Positions 36,242 through 45,005 of a DNA stretch of 64,000 bases are shown piece by piece. The stretch lies in the NCBI GenBank assembly GCA_023205875.1, contig CP060769.1, forward strand, positions 62,001 to 126,000, in the 5' to 3' direction. Each line of letters starts with the position of its first letter. The first letter of the stretch is position 1. The translations under genes and the position numbers were made by a program. The DNA comes from Chloropicon primus. Taxonomy: Eukaryota > Chlorophyta > Chloropicophyceae > Chloropicales > Chloropicaceae. Under the pieces are notes generated by a model. That model searched no databases. It was given only the letters and a program-made list of their open reading frames with translations, and was not told where the DNA came from.

Positions 36242-37573
36242 ATGGAGGAGAGCAGTTTTAGGACGGCGGAGGAGGGAGGAGGAGAGGGGAGCGAGGAGGA
36301 GGAGGTGTCGTCACTGGAGATCGAGTTCTCGGACGAGGACGTGATGGGCAGCGTGCCGTGTCGGGACGAGGACGACGGCGAGAGGGAGGGCGGGAGAGGG
36401 GCTTCCGTCTCGAGCAAGGAAGGACGAGGTGATGGGGACCAGAGCTCGAGGAGGGGTCTGGAGCGCAAGGTGGGGGGCAAGGGAAGCAGCTTGGAGCGTT
36501 ACGCGGCTTGGTACAGAGCGAACGAGCACTGGATCGCGCCCTTCGAGCAGGCCCTTCAGAGCGCAATCTGGTTCATCCCCGACGCCATGGGCAGCGAGGT
36601 GGGAACGGAGCTCTTGCACTCCTTCGCTTCCATGTGGACCGTGGGAAACGAGCAGGTGATGATGCTGACCGACGAGAACGCAGAGCTCGAAGAGCTGAGG
36701 AGCGTGGAGAAGCGCTTCCCGCAGTTTTTGCTGCCCCTCCTCGTGGCCACGGTCGAGCAGTTCGAGACGGTAGTGGAGGTTCTCCTCGTCCAGAGGCACC
36801 ACAGGATCCAGCGCGCGTTGGTCCAAAGCGGGGACTCTGCGAAGCAGCCGAACGAGGCGCAGACTCTGCCGCGGGACAGGTACAAGTGGCTCTGCGTGAT
36901 CGAAGCCTTCAAAGCGGTGATGCGTCTGGGGCAGTTGTACAAGGGCAAAGGCACGGGGTGCTTGCTGCTTGACGGAGGAGTGTCCGGGGTGGCAAAGGTG
37001 GTGGACGCCTCGAGCGCCATAAGCACGGCGGAGGTCAAGAGAATCGAAGCGTTTCAGGTCTTCAGGGCCAAGTACCTGGTCCACCCCAACGGCAACGCTT
37101 TTCAGGACCCGTCCGGCGGCGGAAAGTCCGTGCTGGACCCATCGAAGCAAACGGCAAAGTTCGAGCTGGACATCACGTCGGATGACGCCAAGCTGCTCAC
37201 GCTCGCGGAAATGATGCACGTCATGAGGCCGGTGGTGTACTGCTCGCTGTTGTGGAGAGACGGGGCCAGGTCGTGGAGGCCTTGGGTCACCTCCCTCGCG
37301 GTGGAGGTGGTCTCCGTCGCCATGACTCACCGGGTGGTGAGCAGGAGCTACAGCCTCAAGGGCAACCCCATGTGCCAGAGGGAGAAGGAGGCCCGGTGGG
37401 CCAGGCTTGTTTTGTACTTGGCGAGGTCGCCCTTCTACGATGGATTCACGAGGGGGAGGCTCGAGAGGGTGAGGGACTTGCTCAAGCCGGTGCCACTCAT
37501 CGGCATGGCGGCCACCGCAGGTTACAACCTCATCGACGAGATCCAAGGCTATTACACGTACACTTCCGGTTAG
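36242..37573 (+). CDS. PEX16: peroxisomal membrane biogenesis protein PEX16
   Basis: The protein has 443 residues. An acidic, Ser-rich extension of about 85 residues precedes the family core. The core includes YRANEHWIAPFEQALQSAIW, SEVGTELLHSFASMW, then the middle helices and a C-terminal block RSPFYDGFTRGRLERVRDLL ending in an aromatic tail. PEX16 acts at the ER and peroxisome membrane in early delivery of peroxisomal membrane proteins, upstream of PEX3. Human PEX16 has 336 residues; the difference is mostly the N-terminal extension. Confidence 0.88.
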   Translation: MEESSFRTAEEGGGEGSEEEEVSSLEIEFSDEDVMGSVPCRDEDDGEREGGRGASVSSKEGRGDGDQSSRRGLERKVGGKGSSLERYAAWYRANEHWIAPFEQALQSAIWFIPDAMGSEVGTELLHSFASMWTVGNEQVMMLTDENAELEELRSVEKRFPQFLLPLLVATVEQFETVVEVLLVQRHHRIQRALVQSGDSAKQPNEAQTLPRDRYKWLCVIEAFKAVMRLGQLYKGKGTGCLLLDGGVSGVAKVVDASSAISTAEVKRIEAFQVFRAKYLVHPNGNAFQDPSGGGKSVLDPSKQTAKFELDITSDDAKLLTLAEMMHVMRPVVYCSLLWRDGARSWRPWVTSLAVEVVSVAMTHRVVSRSYSLKGNPMCQREKEARWARLVLYLARSPFYDGFTRGRLERVRDLLKPVPLIGMAATAGYNLIDEIQGYYTYTSG

Positions 37574-37991
37574 AGTGGGGGTCGTTCGTCCACGCGGCAA
37601 CGAATCGCGGGGAAGAGGCGGATCGCTCTCTCTCTCGACCAGACACACAAAAAATTCAATTCAGTTATTCACTTATTTAAGAAAGTTTTTGTTTTACCAC
37701 GAACGCTCTCCCTCTCAATCCTCCACCAATTCTCCTCAAGTGAGTGCTCCTTGGAAACCATAGGAGACCATGCATGCCTCTCCACAGGAGACAGACTCTT
37801 CTCCAGTACATCCATCACAGGCCACACCAGAGCAAGACTTCCTGCTGCTCATCCTGCTGCTAATGCTTCTGCTAATGCTCCTGTTGTTGTTGTTGTTGTT
37901 GTTGTTAATGATGTTGCCTCCCTTCCTCCCAGGACCCAAGGCTCCATCCCCTCCTCTCTGTCTCTCCTCCAGATTCGCGGTCATCCACAAA
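37574..37991. other. spacer and low-complexity leader before LETM1
   Basis: It contains a (TTG)n run at 37880-37905 and pyrimidine-rich DNA ending in ctctcctccag (37970), a possible splice acceptor. An in-frame ATG at 37770 would add a Leu-run of no plausible function. Confidence 0.45.
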
Positions 37992-40490
37992 ATGCGAGGC
38001 GGGCGGACGACGAGGGGCAACCTGCTCCTCGGAGGGAGGTGGTCCAGTCAAGCAAGAGATGCCAACTCCTTGACCTCCGCACCATCACCATCACCATCAC
38101 TATCACCATCACTATCACTTGTCCTCCATGCGACCACGAGCTCGTCCAACGACCCAAACGAAACCTGGAACAACTCCAACAAGGTGTCGTCGTCGTCGTG
38201 GATCGAGCATGGGCAGCAGCAGTGGAGGGGTCTCGCGAAGAGAAGCGGGAGGAATGAACCGAAGTGGTGGGTCTCATCGGAAAGGTTTGTCACGTCAGGG
38301 GACGCTTGCTTCGTTCCATTCGCGCTCACGGGACTTCCACCCGTCAGACCACTCCATTCACGACGGCAGACTCCTTTGGGTGTGGGGGACCATGCAGCAG
38401 GGTTGAGGGAAGATCCGCGAGGTCTGGGCGGAGGTGGTGAGGTGAGGCGGTTGCTGCTGGAGAAGGAAGTGGTGCTGGGAGGGAAGGGGCGGTGGCTCAG
38501 CACGCAGCCCGCTCAAGCAGTGGGTGCTGCCGAGAGCAAGGGTGGTCCAGAACAGGAGCCTGCGGTGAGGAAGTTGAGTATTGGGTCGAAGAAGGGGGCC
38601 GAGGAAGACGAGAAGGAGGCAGCAAGTGCAGCGAAAGTGACGGCAGAGGATTGCTCCCTGTCGATCGAATCGTTGGACGAGGTGGAGGAGAAGGTGGCGA
38701 GGAAGAAACTGACGAAAAAGGTGTCCACTTTAAAGAGAGTCGCCGACATCGTTTTCTTTGTGGTCGACGGGGTGAAGTACGTGCTGAACGGCACGGTAGC
38801 CGTGGCGCAAGGGATCAAAACGATGTCGAGTTACTCGAAAGAGGAGTGGAGGGACAAGAGGAAGGAGTGGTTGTGCATCGGGAAAGACGTGCTGAAGCAC
38901 TATTGGGTGGGGACGAAGCTGCTTGCCACGGAGGTGAAGATTGCGAGCAAGTACGTCGGCAAGGCGGTCCGGGGAAAGGCTCTGAGCAGGAGGGAAAGGA
39001 GGCAGCTGACGAGAACGACTGCTGACATCTTTCGGATGGTTCCGATGCTGATCTTCGTTCTCATACCCTTCATGGAGCTCCTCCTTCCCGTCGCCCTGAC
39101 CATATTTCCGAACATGCTCCCCTCCACGTTCCAGGACAAGCTGAAGCAGGAGGAGAACCTGAAGAAGAAGTTGAGGCTCAAGCTCGAGGTGGCCTCCTTT
39201 TTGCAGGACACTGTCGACGAGATGGCCAGCAACATCAAGCAGAAGAAGAGCGGAAAGAAGGCTGCTAGCGCGGAGGCTCTGAGGGACTTCATTCAGAAAA
39301 TTCGCAACGGGGAGGTGGTCACGAACGACCAAATAAGCGAGTTTGCCAAGCTCTTCAACGACGAGTTCACTCTGGACAACATGTCCAGGATGCATCTGAT
39401 CAACATGTGCAAGTTCGCTGGGCTGACTCCGTTCGGCACGGATGTCATCCTCAGGGAGCAGCTTCGGAATCACCTGAGGGATATCAAGCACGATGACATC
39501 TTGATCAGGTCCGAGGGAATCGAGACCCTGTCTCCGGGTGAGCTCAGGGAAGCGTGCAGAGCCCGCGGAATGCGAGCGGCCTTCGGGGCGGAGAGCATGA
39601 CCTACATGCAGAGGCAGCTCAAGGAGTGGATCGACCTGAGCTTGAACAGGAACTTGCCTTCCAGTTTGCTTCTGCTCTCCAGGGCATTCATCTTCACGCA
39701 CAGCGCCTCGAGGCCCGCGCAGGTCATGAATGCCGTCAAGGAGACCATCGGAACCTTCGACGACGAGGTGGTTTCGGACATGCAGATCGCTCTGGAGGAA
39801 GAGAACAAGATCGAAGCGGAGAAGAAACTCGAGTACATCAAGCAGCAAGAGGAGCTCATCGCAGAGGAAGAAGAGCAGATGAAGGAGCACGAGGAGCTCG
39901 AGCTAAGCAAGATGGAGGAGGACTTGGCCGCGAAGAAATCCTTCCAGTTGAAGAAGGTGGCCTCGGCTTTGGCGGTCCTCGCTTCCGCCTCGACTGTGAG
40001 CGAGGAGAGGCAAGCCTTTGTCAAGGTCGTGGACAAGGGAATCAAGGCTTACCAGTCCAAATTGGCAGAGAAGGCTGGTGCTCAGCTCCTGTTCTCGGGT
40101 GGCAAGTTGATTGAGCACAGGCCTGCCGAGGAGCCCGAGGACCCAGACGAGAGTGCCGCCAGCTCTCTGAGCAACAAGGTCAGCAAGATGCTCAAGAGGC
40201 TGGACAAGGAGCTGGACTCTGTGGAGCAGAAAGTGAAGACTACGATGAAGGTCGTCGACAAGGACGACGACGGCCTGGTCACGAGGGACGAGCTCCTCGG
40301 AGCTCTCGGGTTTCTCAAGGAGGAGCTCGGGGAGGAGGCTCTGCAGAATTTGATAGAAAAGCTCGACACGGTGCAGCACTCGAGCCAGACCGACCATATT
40401 GACTTTGCGCATCTCTTGCAGAAGCTGGAGAGCAATGACGGAATGGACGAGGATTACGTCCCACCTTTCATGAGGCAAAAGGCCTCGTAA
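37992..40490 (+). CDS. LETM1: LETM1, mitochondrial inner-membrane cation/proton exchanger
   Basis: The protein has 832 residues. A basic, Ser-rich presequence is followed by a polar linker. The LETM1 block begins near residue 275 (WLCIGKDVLKHYWVGTKLLA, then LSRRERRQLTRTTADIFRM). The single transmembrane helix with conserved proline follows (LIFVLIPFMELLLPVAL), then LPSTFQDKLKQEENLKKKL. The ribosome-binding-like domain (LINMCKFAGLTPFGTDVILR), long coiled coils and a C-terminal EF-hand (DKDDDGLVTRDEL) are in the usual order. I chose ATG 37992 (MRGGRTTRGNLLLGGRW); an upstream ATG at 37770 is in frame but encodes low-complexity sequence. Confidence 0.92.
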   Translation: MRGGRTTRGNLLLGGRWSSQARDANSLTSAPSPSPSLSPSLSLVLHATTSSSNDPNETWNNSNKVSSSSWIEHGQQQWRGLAKRSGRNEPKWWVSSERFVTSGDACFVPFALTGLPPVRPLHSRRQTPLGVGDHAAGLREDPRGLGGGGEVRRLLLEKEVVLGGKGRWLSTQPAQAVGAAESKGGPEQEPAVRKLSIGSKKGAEEDEKEAASAAKVTAEDCSLSIESLDEVEEKVARKKLTKKVSTLKRVADIVFFVVDGVKYVLNGTVAVAQGIKTMSSYSKEEWRDKRKEWLCIGKDVLKHYWVGTKLLATEVKIASKYVGKAVRGKALSRRERRQLTRTTADIFRMVPMLIFVLIPFMELLLPVALTIFPNMLPSTFQDKLKQEENLKKKLRLKLEVASFLQDTVDEMASNIKQKKSGKKAASAEALRDFIQKIRNGEVVTNDQISEFAKLFNDEFTLDNMSRMHLINMCKFAGLTPFGTDVILREQLRNHLRDIKHDDILIRSEGIETLSPGELREACRARGMRAAFGAESMTYMQRQLKEWIDLSLNRNLPSSLLLLSRAFIFTHSASRPAQVMNAVKETIGTFDDEVVSDMQIALEEENKIEAEKKLEYIKQQEELIAEEEEQMKEHEELELSKMEEDLAAKKSFQLKKVASALAVLASASTVSEERQAFVKVVDKGIKAYQSKLAEKAGAQLLFSGGKLIEHRPAEEPEDPDESAASSLSNKVSKMLKRLDKELDSVEQKVKTTMKVVDKDDDGLVTRDELLGALGFLKEELGEEALQNLIEKLDTVQHSSQTDHIDFAHLLQKLESNDGMDEDYVPPFMRQKAS

Positions 40491-40556
40491 AGGTTGTAAT
40501 ACATTTTTTTGGTTTAAGAATACGTCTGATTCGTTTGGCCTCCCATCCCCGTTCTC

Positions 40557-41327
40557 TTACTTGGACAGGAACAGGTGCTTCGTCAGCCTCGCAAGGACGG
40601 CGGTGGAGAGAAACACGGCGCTCGTGAACAGGACCATCTGGGGATCAACAGAGAAGGAGAAGTCCATCTTCTTGCTCATCCATCCCCGCGAGGAAGAGGG
40701 CGGCGGGCGGTTCAGGTCTTGACCGAAGGCTACCGCGTAGAGCCTCGCATCAATGGCCAAGTCTTCCGACTCGCTGAGACTTTGCAGCTCCTGCCCGAGT
40801 TTGTCCGCGCTCACGTAGTGAACCTTGATGTCCTCCCCCTCGTCGAGTTCCTGGGTTGGCACCTGATTCCGAGTGTCATCCATGTCCACCACGACCTCCA
40901 CAAGCTTCATGTTGGCGCTTGACATCCCGGGGTCGCTGAAGACAACCGGGGACTCTCTCGTCGCCTTCCCCACGAGCCCAGTCTCCTCCCTCAGTTCTCT
41001 CAACGCTGCTTCCGCTGGCGTCTCCCCGCTGTCCACCAGGCCAGCTGGCAGCTCCAGGACGTTACAATCCAGCGGAGGCCTGAACTGGCTCACGAGCACG
41101 ACCTGCTCACCGCCCTTCGATCCCTTGGAGACCAAACGAGCATACACTGCAACGGCATCTATCCCTGACGGTGGTCTCGTGCTCCGCTCTGCGCTCTCCC
41201 AATTCCGCTTGTTCCCTCTCCTGTCGACGTACGACAGGCGCTTCAGCCTCAGCCACCTGAAACCTTGCGGACTATAGTCCTCCCTCGTCACCACTCTCGC
41301 CCTTCCCTTCTTTCCTTGGTCTCCCAT
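40557..41327 (-). CDS. Nudix hydrolase (ADP-ribose pyrophosphatase type), tail-anchored
   Basis: The protein has 256 residues. The Nudix box GLVDSGETPAEAALRELREE followed by TGL matches G-x5-E-x7-REUxEExGU fully, with the metal-binding glutamates intact. PPLDCNVLELPAG before the box is typical of NUDT5-like ADP-sugar hydrolases. The C-terminus ends in a hydrophobic helix (VLFTSAVFLSTAVLARL) and a short basic tail, so it may be tail-anchored in an organelle membrane, which is unusual for the family. The start is ATG 41327; the seven upstream codons lack an ATG. Confidence 0.88.
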   Translation of the reverse strand: MGDQGKKGRARVVTREDYSPQGFRWLRLKRLSYVDRRGNKRNWESAERSTRPPSGIDAVAVYARLVSKGSKGGEQVVLVSQFRPPLDCNVLELPAGLVDSGETPAEAALRELREETGLVGKATRESPVVFSDPGMSSANMKLVEVVVDMDDTRNQVPTQELDEGEDIKVHYVSADKLGQELQSLSESEDLAIDARLYAVAFGQDLNRPPPSSSRGWMSKKMDFSFSVDPQMVLFTSAVFLSTAVLARLTKHLFLSK

Positions 41328-41410
41328 CACGAACACAAGCACCAGCAATCAATTCAATCAATCCAATCCATTCAAATCCATTCAATCTCTCTCTGACGCA
41401 CCAGAGCACC

Positions 41411-41447
41411 GTTTCTCTCGAGCGACGGTTCTTTCGAAAGAGAAAGA
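41411..41447 (-). promoter_or_regulatory. leader dyad motif upstream of the Nudix gene
   Basis: On the minus strand this reads CTTTCTCTTTCGAAAGAACC then GTCGCTCGAGAGAAAC, about 85-120 nt upstream of ATG 41327. It is very close to the copy at 44231-44266. A GGTGAG donor-like site lies about 53 nt further upstream (41495). Confidence 0.5.
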
Positions 41448-41814
41448 CAAGATGCTTCTCCCTGTACCGTCTCTCGGACCTCTAACTCCCTCACCAGTCC
41501 TCAAACGCTCCCCTTCTCTCTCCCTCTCTCTCTCTCTTCTCTCTCTCTCTCTTTGGTTTTTTCAAACTGACTGCAGCGCGTGCCTGAGGGAGTGAGGGAA
41601 GTCGTCAGTCATCGAGGACGAGCGCGACGCGAGGGAGGAACGAGGTGTTGCGTGTTTCGTGACATCTGGAAATTGCGTCTCACAAGCTTTCGATTGACCG
41701 CTTCATCGACTGTTTTGACCCACGGAGTGGTCTGCGACGTCGAGAGGCATCCTTCGAACACGAGGAGTGAGTCATCGGCATCGGCAGAGAGTTGGTTGGT
41801 TCTTCTTCGACAAG

Positions 41815-42514
41815 ATGAAAGCGATGAGTTTGAAGAGGATGAGACCACCACCTTCATCTTCATCTTCATCTTCATCATTGTCGTCGTCGTCGTCGTCGTC
41901 GTCATCTCGTGGTGCTTTGTTTCAAAAGCAACAACTCACCACGAGATGGTGGAGATGTTCAGGGGATGCAGGAGGAAGGGGACAAGGGTTTGGTGGTTTG
42001 GATGGATCCCGTCGATGGGTTCGTCCCGGACAGTCGCTTCGTGCTCGTGAGAGGCTTCTAGTGAACGCGCAGCCTGCTCAAAAGTCTGCGGACAAGCTGG
42101 ATCAAACCAATGATTGGGTGCAAAAAGTTTTGGAGATTCCTGGGAAAGCGAGAGGATGTCACGTCATCACGAGCGAGATCGTCGCGCAGCTTCCCGAGTT
42201 GGCCAAGTTTCGAGTGGGAACGGCGAACTTCTTCGTCATGCACACCTCTTGCAGCCTGACAATCAACGAGAACGCGTCGCCTGATGTGCCACTGGACTTG
42301 AACGACGCCCTGGACCAACTCGTTCCCGAGTCCTCAAGCTACAGACATATCGACGAGGGCCTTGACGACATGCCAGCACATGTGAAGTCGAGCATGATGG
42401 GTTGTTCTCTCACAATTCCAATCAACTCGGGCAGGCTCTTGCTCGGCATTTGGCAAGGCATCTACTTGAACGGTACGTTTGCTCGCACGGCTTCGTGCCC
42501 CTCCTCCTCGCATA

Positions 42515-42546
<32 letters not shown>

Positions 42547-42643
42547 GCTGCTGCTGCTTCCAACTTGTTGGTTTGCAGAGCACAGGAATTACGGGGGCCC
42601 GAGGAAAGTTTGCGTGACCATCAACGGGCTGCGCCAAGAATAA
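41815..42643 (+). CDS. YjbQ/UPF0047 family protein, organelle-targeted
   Basis: Exons 41815-42472 and 42579-42643 join in phase 1 (GTACGT donor, TTTGCAG acceptor), 240 residues. After a Met/Ser/Arg-rich presequence of about 100 residues comes the YjbQ fold: FFVMHTSCSLTINENASPDV, DDMPAHVKSSMMGCSLTIPI, GRLLLGIWQGIYLNEHRNYG across the junction and a final strand KVCVTINGL. The His in MHTSCSLTINE and the HVKSS motif are conserved. Bacterial YjbQ has a weak thiamine-phosphate synthase activity; the physiological role is open. The start is ATG 41815. Confidence 0.88.
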
Positions 42644-42676
42644 CAAAGGTGTAATAGACATGATGATATAGCAAGA

Positions 42677-44004
42677 TTACAATGCCCTTTGTTCCATGAG
42701 GGAAAGGGCGAGGGCTTCCTGGAGCAGCATCTCGTCTGTGACTGTGAGGCTGGCGCTGTTCGGAGTTGTCGGTGTTGGCGTGGCCGTTCGAGACGACATG
42801 TCGGACAAGCTGTGAAGAGTCAAAAATAGAGCGGCAAAGGGGGAGAAAAGAACGAGTCAGTCAGCGCTGGGGTGCTGAGAAACGCCGCGTATGGGGGCGA
42901 GACCAAAGACTTACCCTCCTGGGGAGCCCGGCGAGAGCGGGCCCAAGAGGTTGTGAAAGAAAATCATGACGCTCGTGTGGAAGAAGCTCGGCCTGGGCGA
43001 GTTGTGCCCGCCCTCGAACGAGATCAGGTTCTTATCCCCGGCATACGCAGCGTAAAGCTTCTCTGAGTGCTCAAATGCCACGAAGTCGTCCTCCTTGCCG
43101 TGGCCAAAGAGGGCCGGAATGAAGCTCGACTCGGCAGCCTTGAGAGGATCGCTCAAGTAGATGTCGAAGTTTGCTCTTTTCTTTATACTCCGCCGCAGGA
43201 ACCCGATCAAAGGCCTCGTCAAAAACCCTGTCAGGAGCTTGTGGCTCGTCGCGAGCTCTTCCATGAGAGCCACCAGGTTGCTGTTCGGAACAGAGAAACG
43301 CGGAGTCAGTAGTGGGCTCGGCAAACAGAGAGAAAGAAAAGCCTCCGCAGGGGGACCTACCTGAAAGGGCTATCCAGCACTATCCCCGCAATGCTTGGGT
43401 CCCTCTGACCGTAAAGCAAGCACACCACCGCTCCCATGCTCCGTCCCCACATCCCAATGTGAGAAGTGCTTCTCTCCCTCAGCCACTTTACCACGTCTTC
43501 CACGTCATCCACTTCGTTGACACCCAGAGTAACGTAGTCTCCGTCCGAGTTGCCGCTGCCTGCAAAGTCCAGCGCCATGACAGCGATGCCCTGGGGAACG
43601 AGCATCGCAACGACCTCGTTCGCGTCACACCTGCTTCCAGAGTTGCAGTGGCAGTACACCACGCAAGGAAGCTCTGCCGGGGTTCCCCTCATGGTGGGCT
43701 TGTAGTAGCTGCGCGCATCAAACGCAAAGACAGACGAGGCGGGGCAAGAAAGGAAACGTTTTCAAAGGTCAACTCCCACCCTTTTGACTTCAGGCTCCGA
43801 ACCCGTCTCGCCAACTTACCTGCACTTGAGCTTCTGTCCCCTCTTGTTCGTTATGGTGACGTCCTCCCGTTTGCCTCGGACCATGCCGACAGCGAACTTT
43901 CCCGAAGTCCCGCCCACGAGCTCGCACTCCGAGTACTCTGCCCTCGGCGGCCGTATCACGCAATCCTCCAGGGCACGCCACTGCTCTCGAAGACCCTTGA
44001 ACAT
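42677..44004 (-). CDS. alpha/beta hydrolase with C-terminal ubiquitin-interacting-like motif
   Basis: Four exons (43820-44004, 43361-43708, 42915-43280, 42677-42809) join in phase 2 at each junction, total 344 codons, 343 residues. The hydrolase core shows VVYCHCNSGSRCDA, LDFAGSGNSDG, WGRSMGAVVC (nucleophile Ser), VLDSPFSNL, HGKEDDFVAF (acid) and FEGGHNSPRP (His). This is the serine-aminopeptidase/BAAT-like class. The last exon adds a Ser/Thr linker and DEMLLQEALALSLMEQ, which fits the UIM consensus (acidic, ALxxS). Coupling of a hydrolase to ubiquitin binding is an inference. Canonical GT-AG ends are seen at all three introns. Confidence 0.85.
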
Positions 44005-44051
44005 GGCGAATCCTTTTGCCCCCCCCTCTCTGCCTCACTCCCGGGTTCCCC

Positions 44052-44266
44052 CACTTCGAGTTCGGGTCAATGGAGAGAGCAAGAGACAAAGATGACTCCT
44101 CCACCGATCCAACCCTCTCTTGACCCTGTCGCGGCCTCGCCCTCGCCGTCGCCTCCCCCTCTCCCTCCCTCCCTCTGCTGCCTCTCCCTTCTTGCCCTCT
44201 TTCGCGTCCTCCAATCCTCACCACTGGGTCGTTTCTTTCGAGCGACGGCTCTTTCGAAAGAGCAAG
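44052..44266 (-). promoter_or_regulatory. duplicated leader dyad motif upstream of the hydrolase
   Basis: On the minus strand one copy (44231-44266) reads GCTCTTTCGAAAGAGCCGTC then GCTCGAAAGAAAC. A weaker copy sits at 44052-44090. The shared string gtctcttgct recurs 183 bp apart. Confidence 0.5.
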
Positions 44267-44493
44267 AGACAACGCTTCTGGTTTTCGGATCCCCCACCTC
44301 CCTTTCTCCCTCCCCCCTCGTCACGCGCGTCCTCAATCCCTCGCGCAAGGTCCTGGTGCGACGTCTCCAACGTCAGTCTTGATCTTCTCGCCTCGATCTC
44401 CTCGTGACCATGCATTCTGCAACAATTTCTCGACGGGCGAGATTGATCCCAAGGACAAATTTCAAAAAACTTCACAGAGGGGATCGCTTGGAC

Positions 44494-44990
44494 CTTGGAG
44501 AGGTGAGTTCGCGGAGGTGTGGACGACGGGGGAAGACCGAGAGGCGTCCGGTGACGGCAGATTTCGGTGATCAACCTCGTGATCTTTCTCGAAAGAGCCC
44601 TCTCTCGAAAAGATTGGCGAGCTTGGGACTGAAGACTTGTTGTGACTACTCTTGTTCGCTCGCGGGTCCTTGGGGGATATTGGTTGGTTGGACAGAGGTG
44701 AGTTCGCCGGAGGTGTGGACGACGGGGGAAGACCGAGAGGCTTCCGGTGACGGCAGATTTCGGTGATCAACCTCGTGATCTTTCTCGAAAGAGCCCTCCA
44801 TCTCGCGTGACGAGGACGGAACTAACCGAAACCGTTTTGTTCTCCCCAGACTGAACGTGAGAGCTTGTCCTTGCTCGTTCACGGGACCAGGGCGGAGGAG
44901 GCGTCAGGGAACCTCAGCGGAGTAGTCGAAGGGATTGGATTGGCCGGTCAGGCGCCTTGGTGCTCCGTGTTGTTCTTCGCGTGAGACTGC
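44494..44990 (+). promoter_or_regulatory. kinesin-2 leader: two tandem donor-plus-dyad units (about 196-bp period)
   Basis: About 110 bp are almost identical between 44496-44605 and 44691-44800. Each copy starts at AGAGGTGAGTTCG (donors at 44503 and 44698). Each has the dyad motif 79-80 nt later (CTTTCTCGAAAGAGCCCTC at 44585 and 44781). Acceptors are plausible at 44695 (gacag) and 44849 (ttctccccag), giving leader introns of 193 and 152 nt. A further acceptor-like gactgcag ends near 44990. Confidence 0.65.
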
Positions 44991-45005
44991 AGGCAAGAAA
45001 CGAAG

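Noticed and set aside
37770-37991. Longer N-terminus for LETM1
   Set aside because: It encodes a Leu/Met run from a (TTG)n microsatellite. The ATG at 37992 gives a more plausible presequence.
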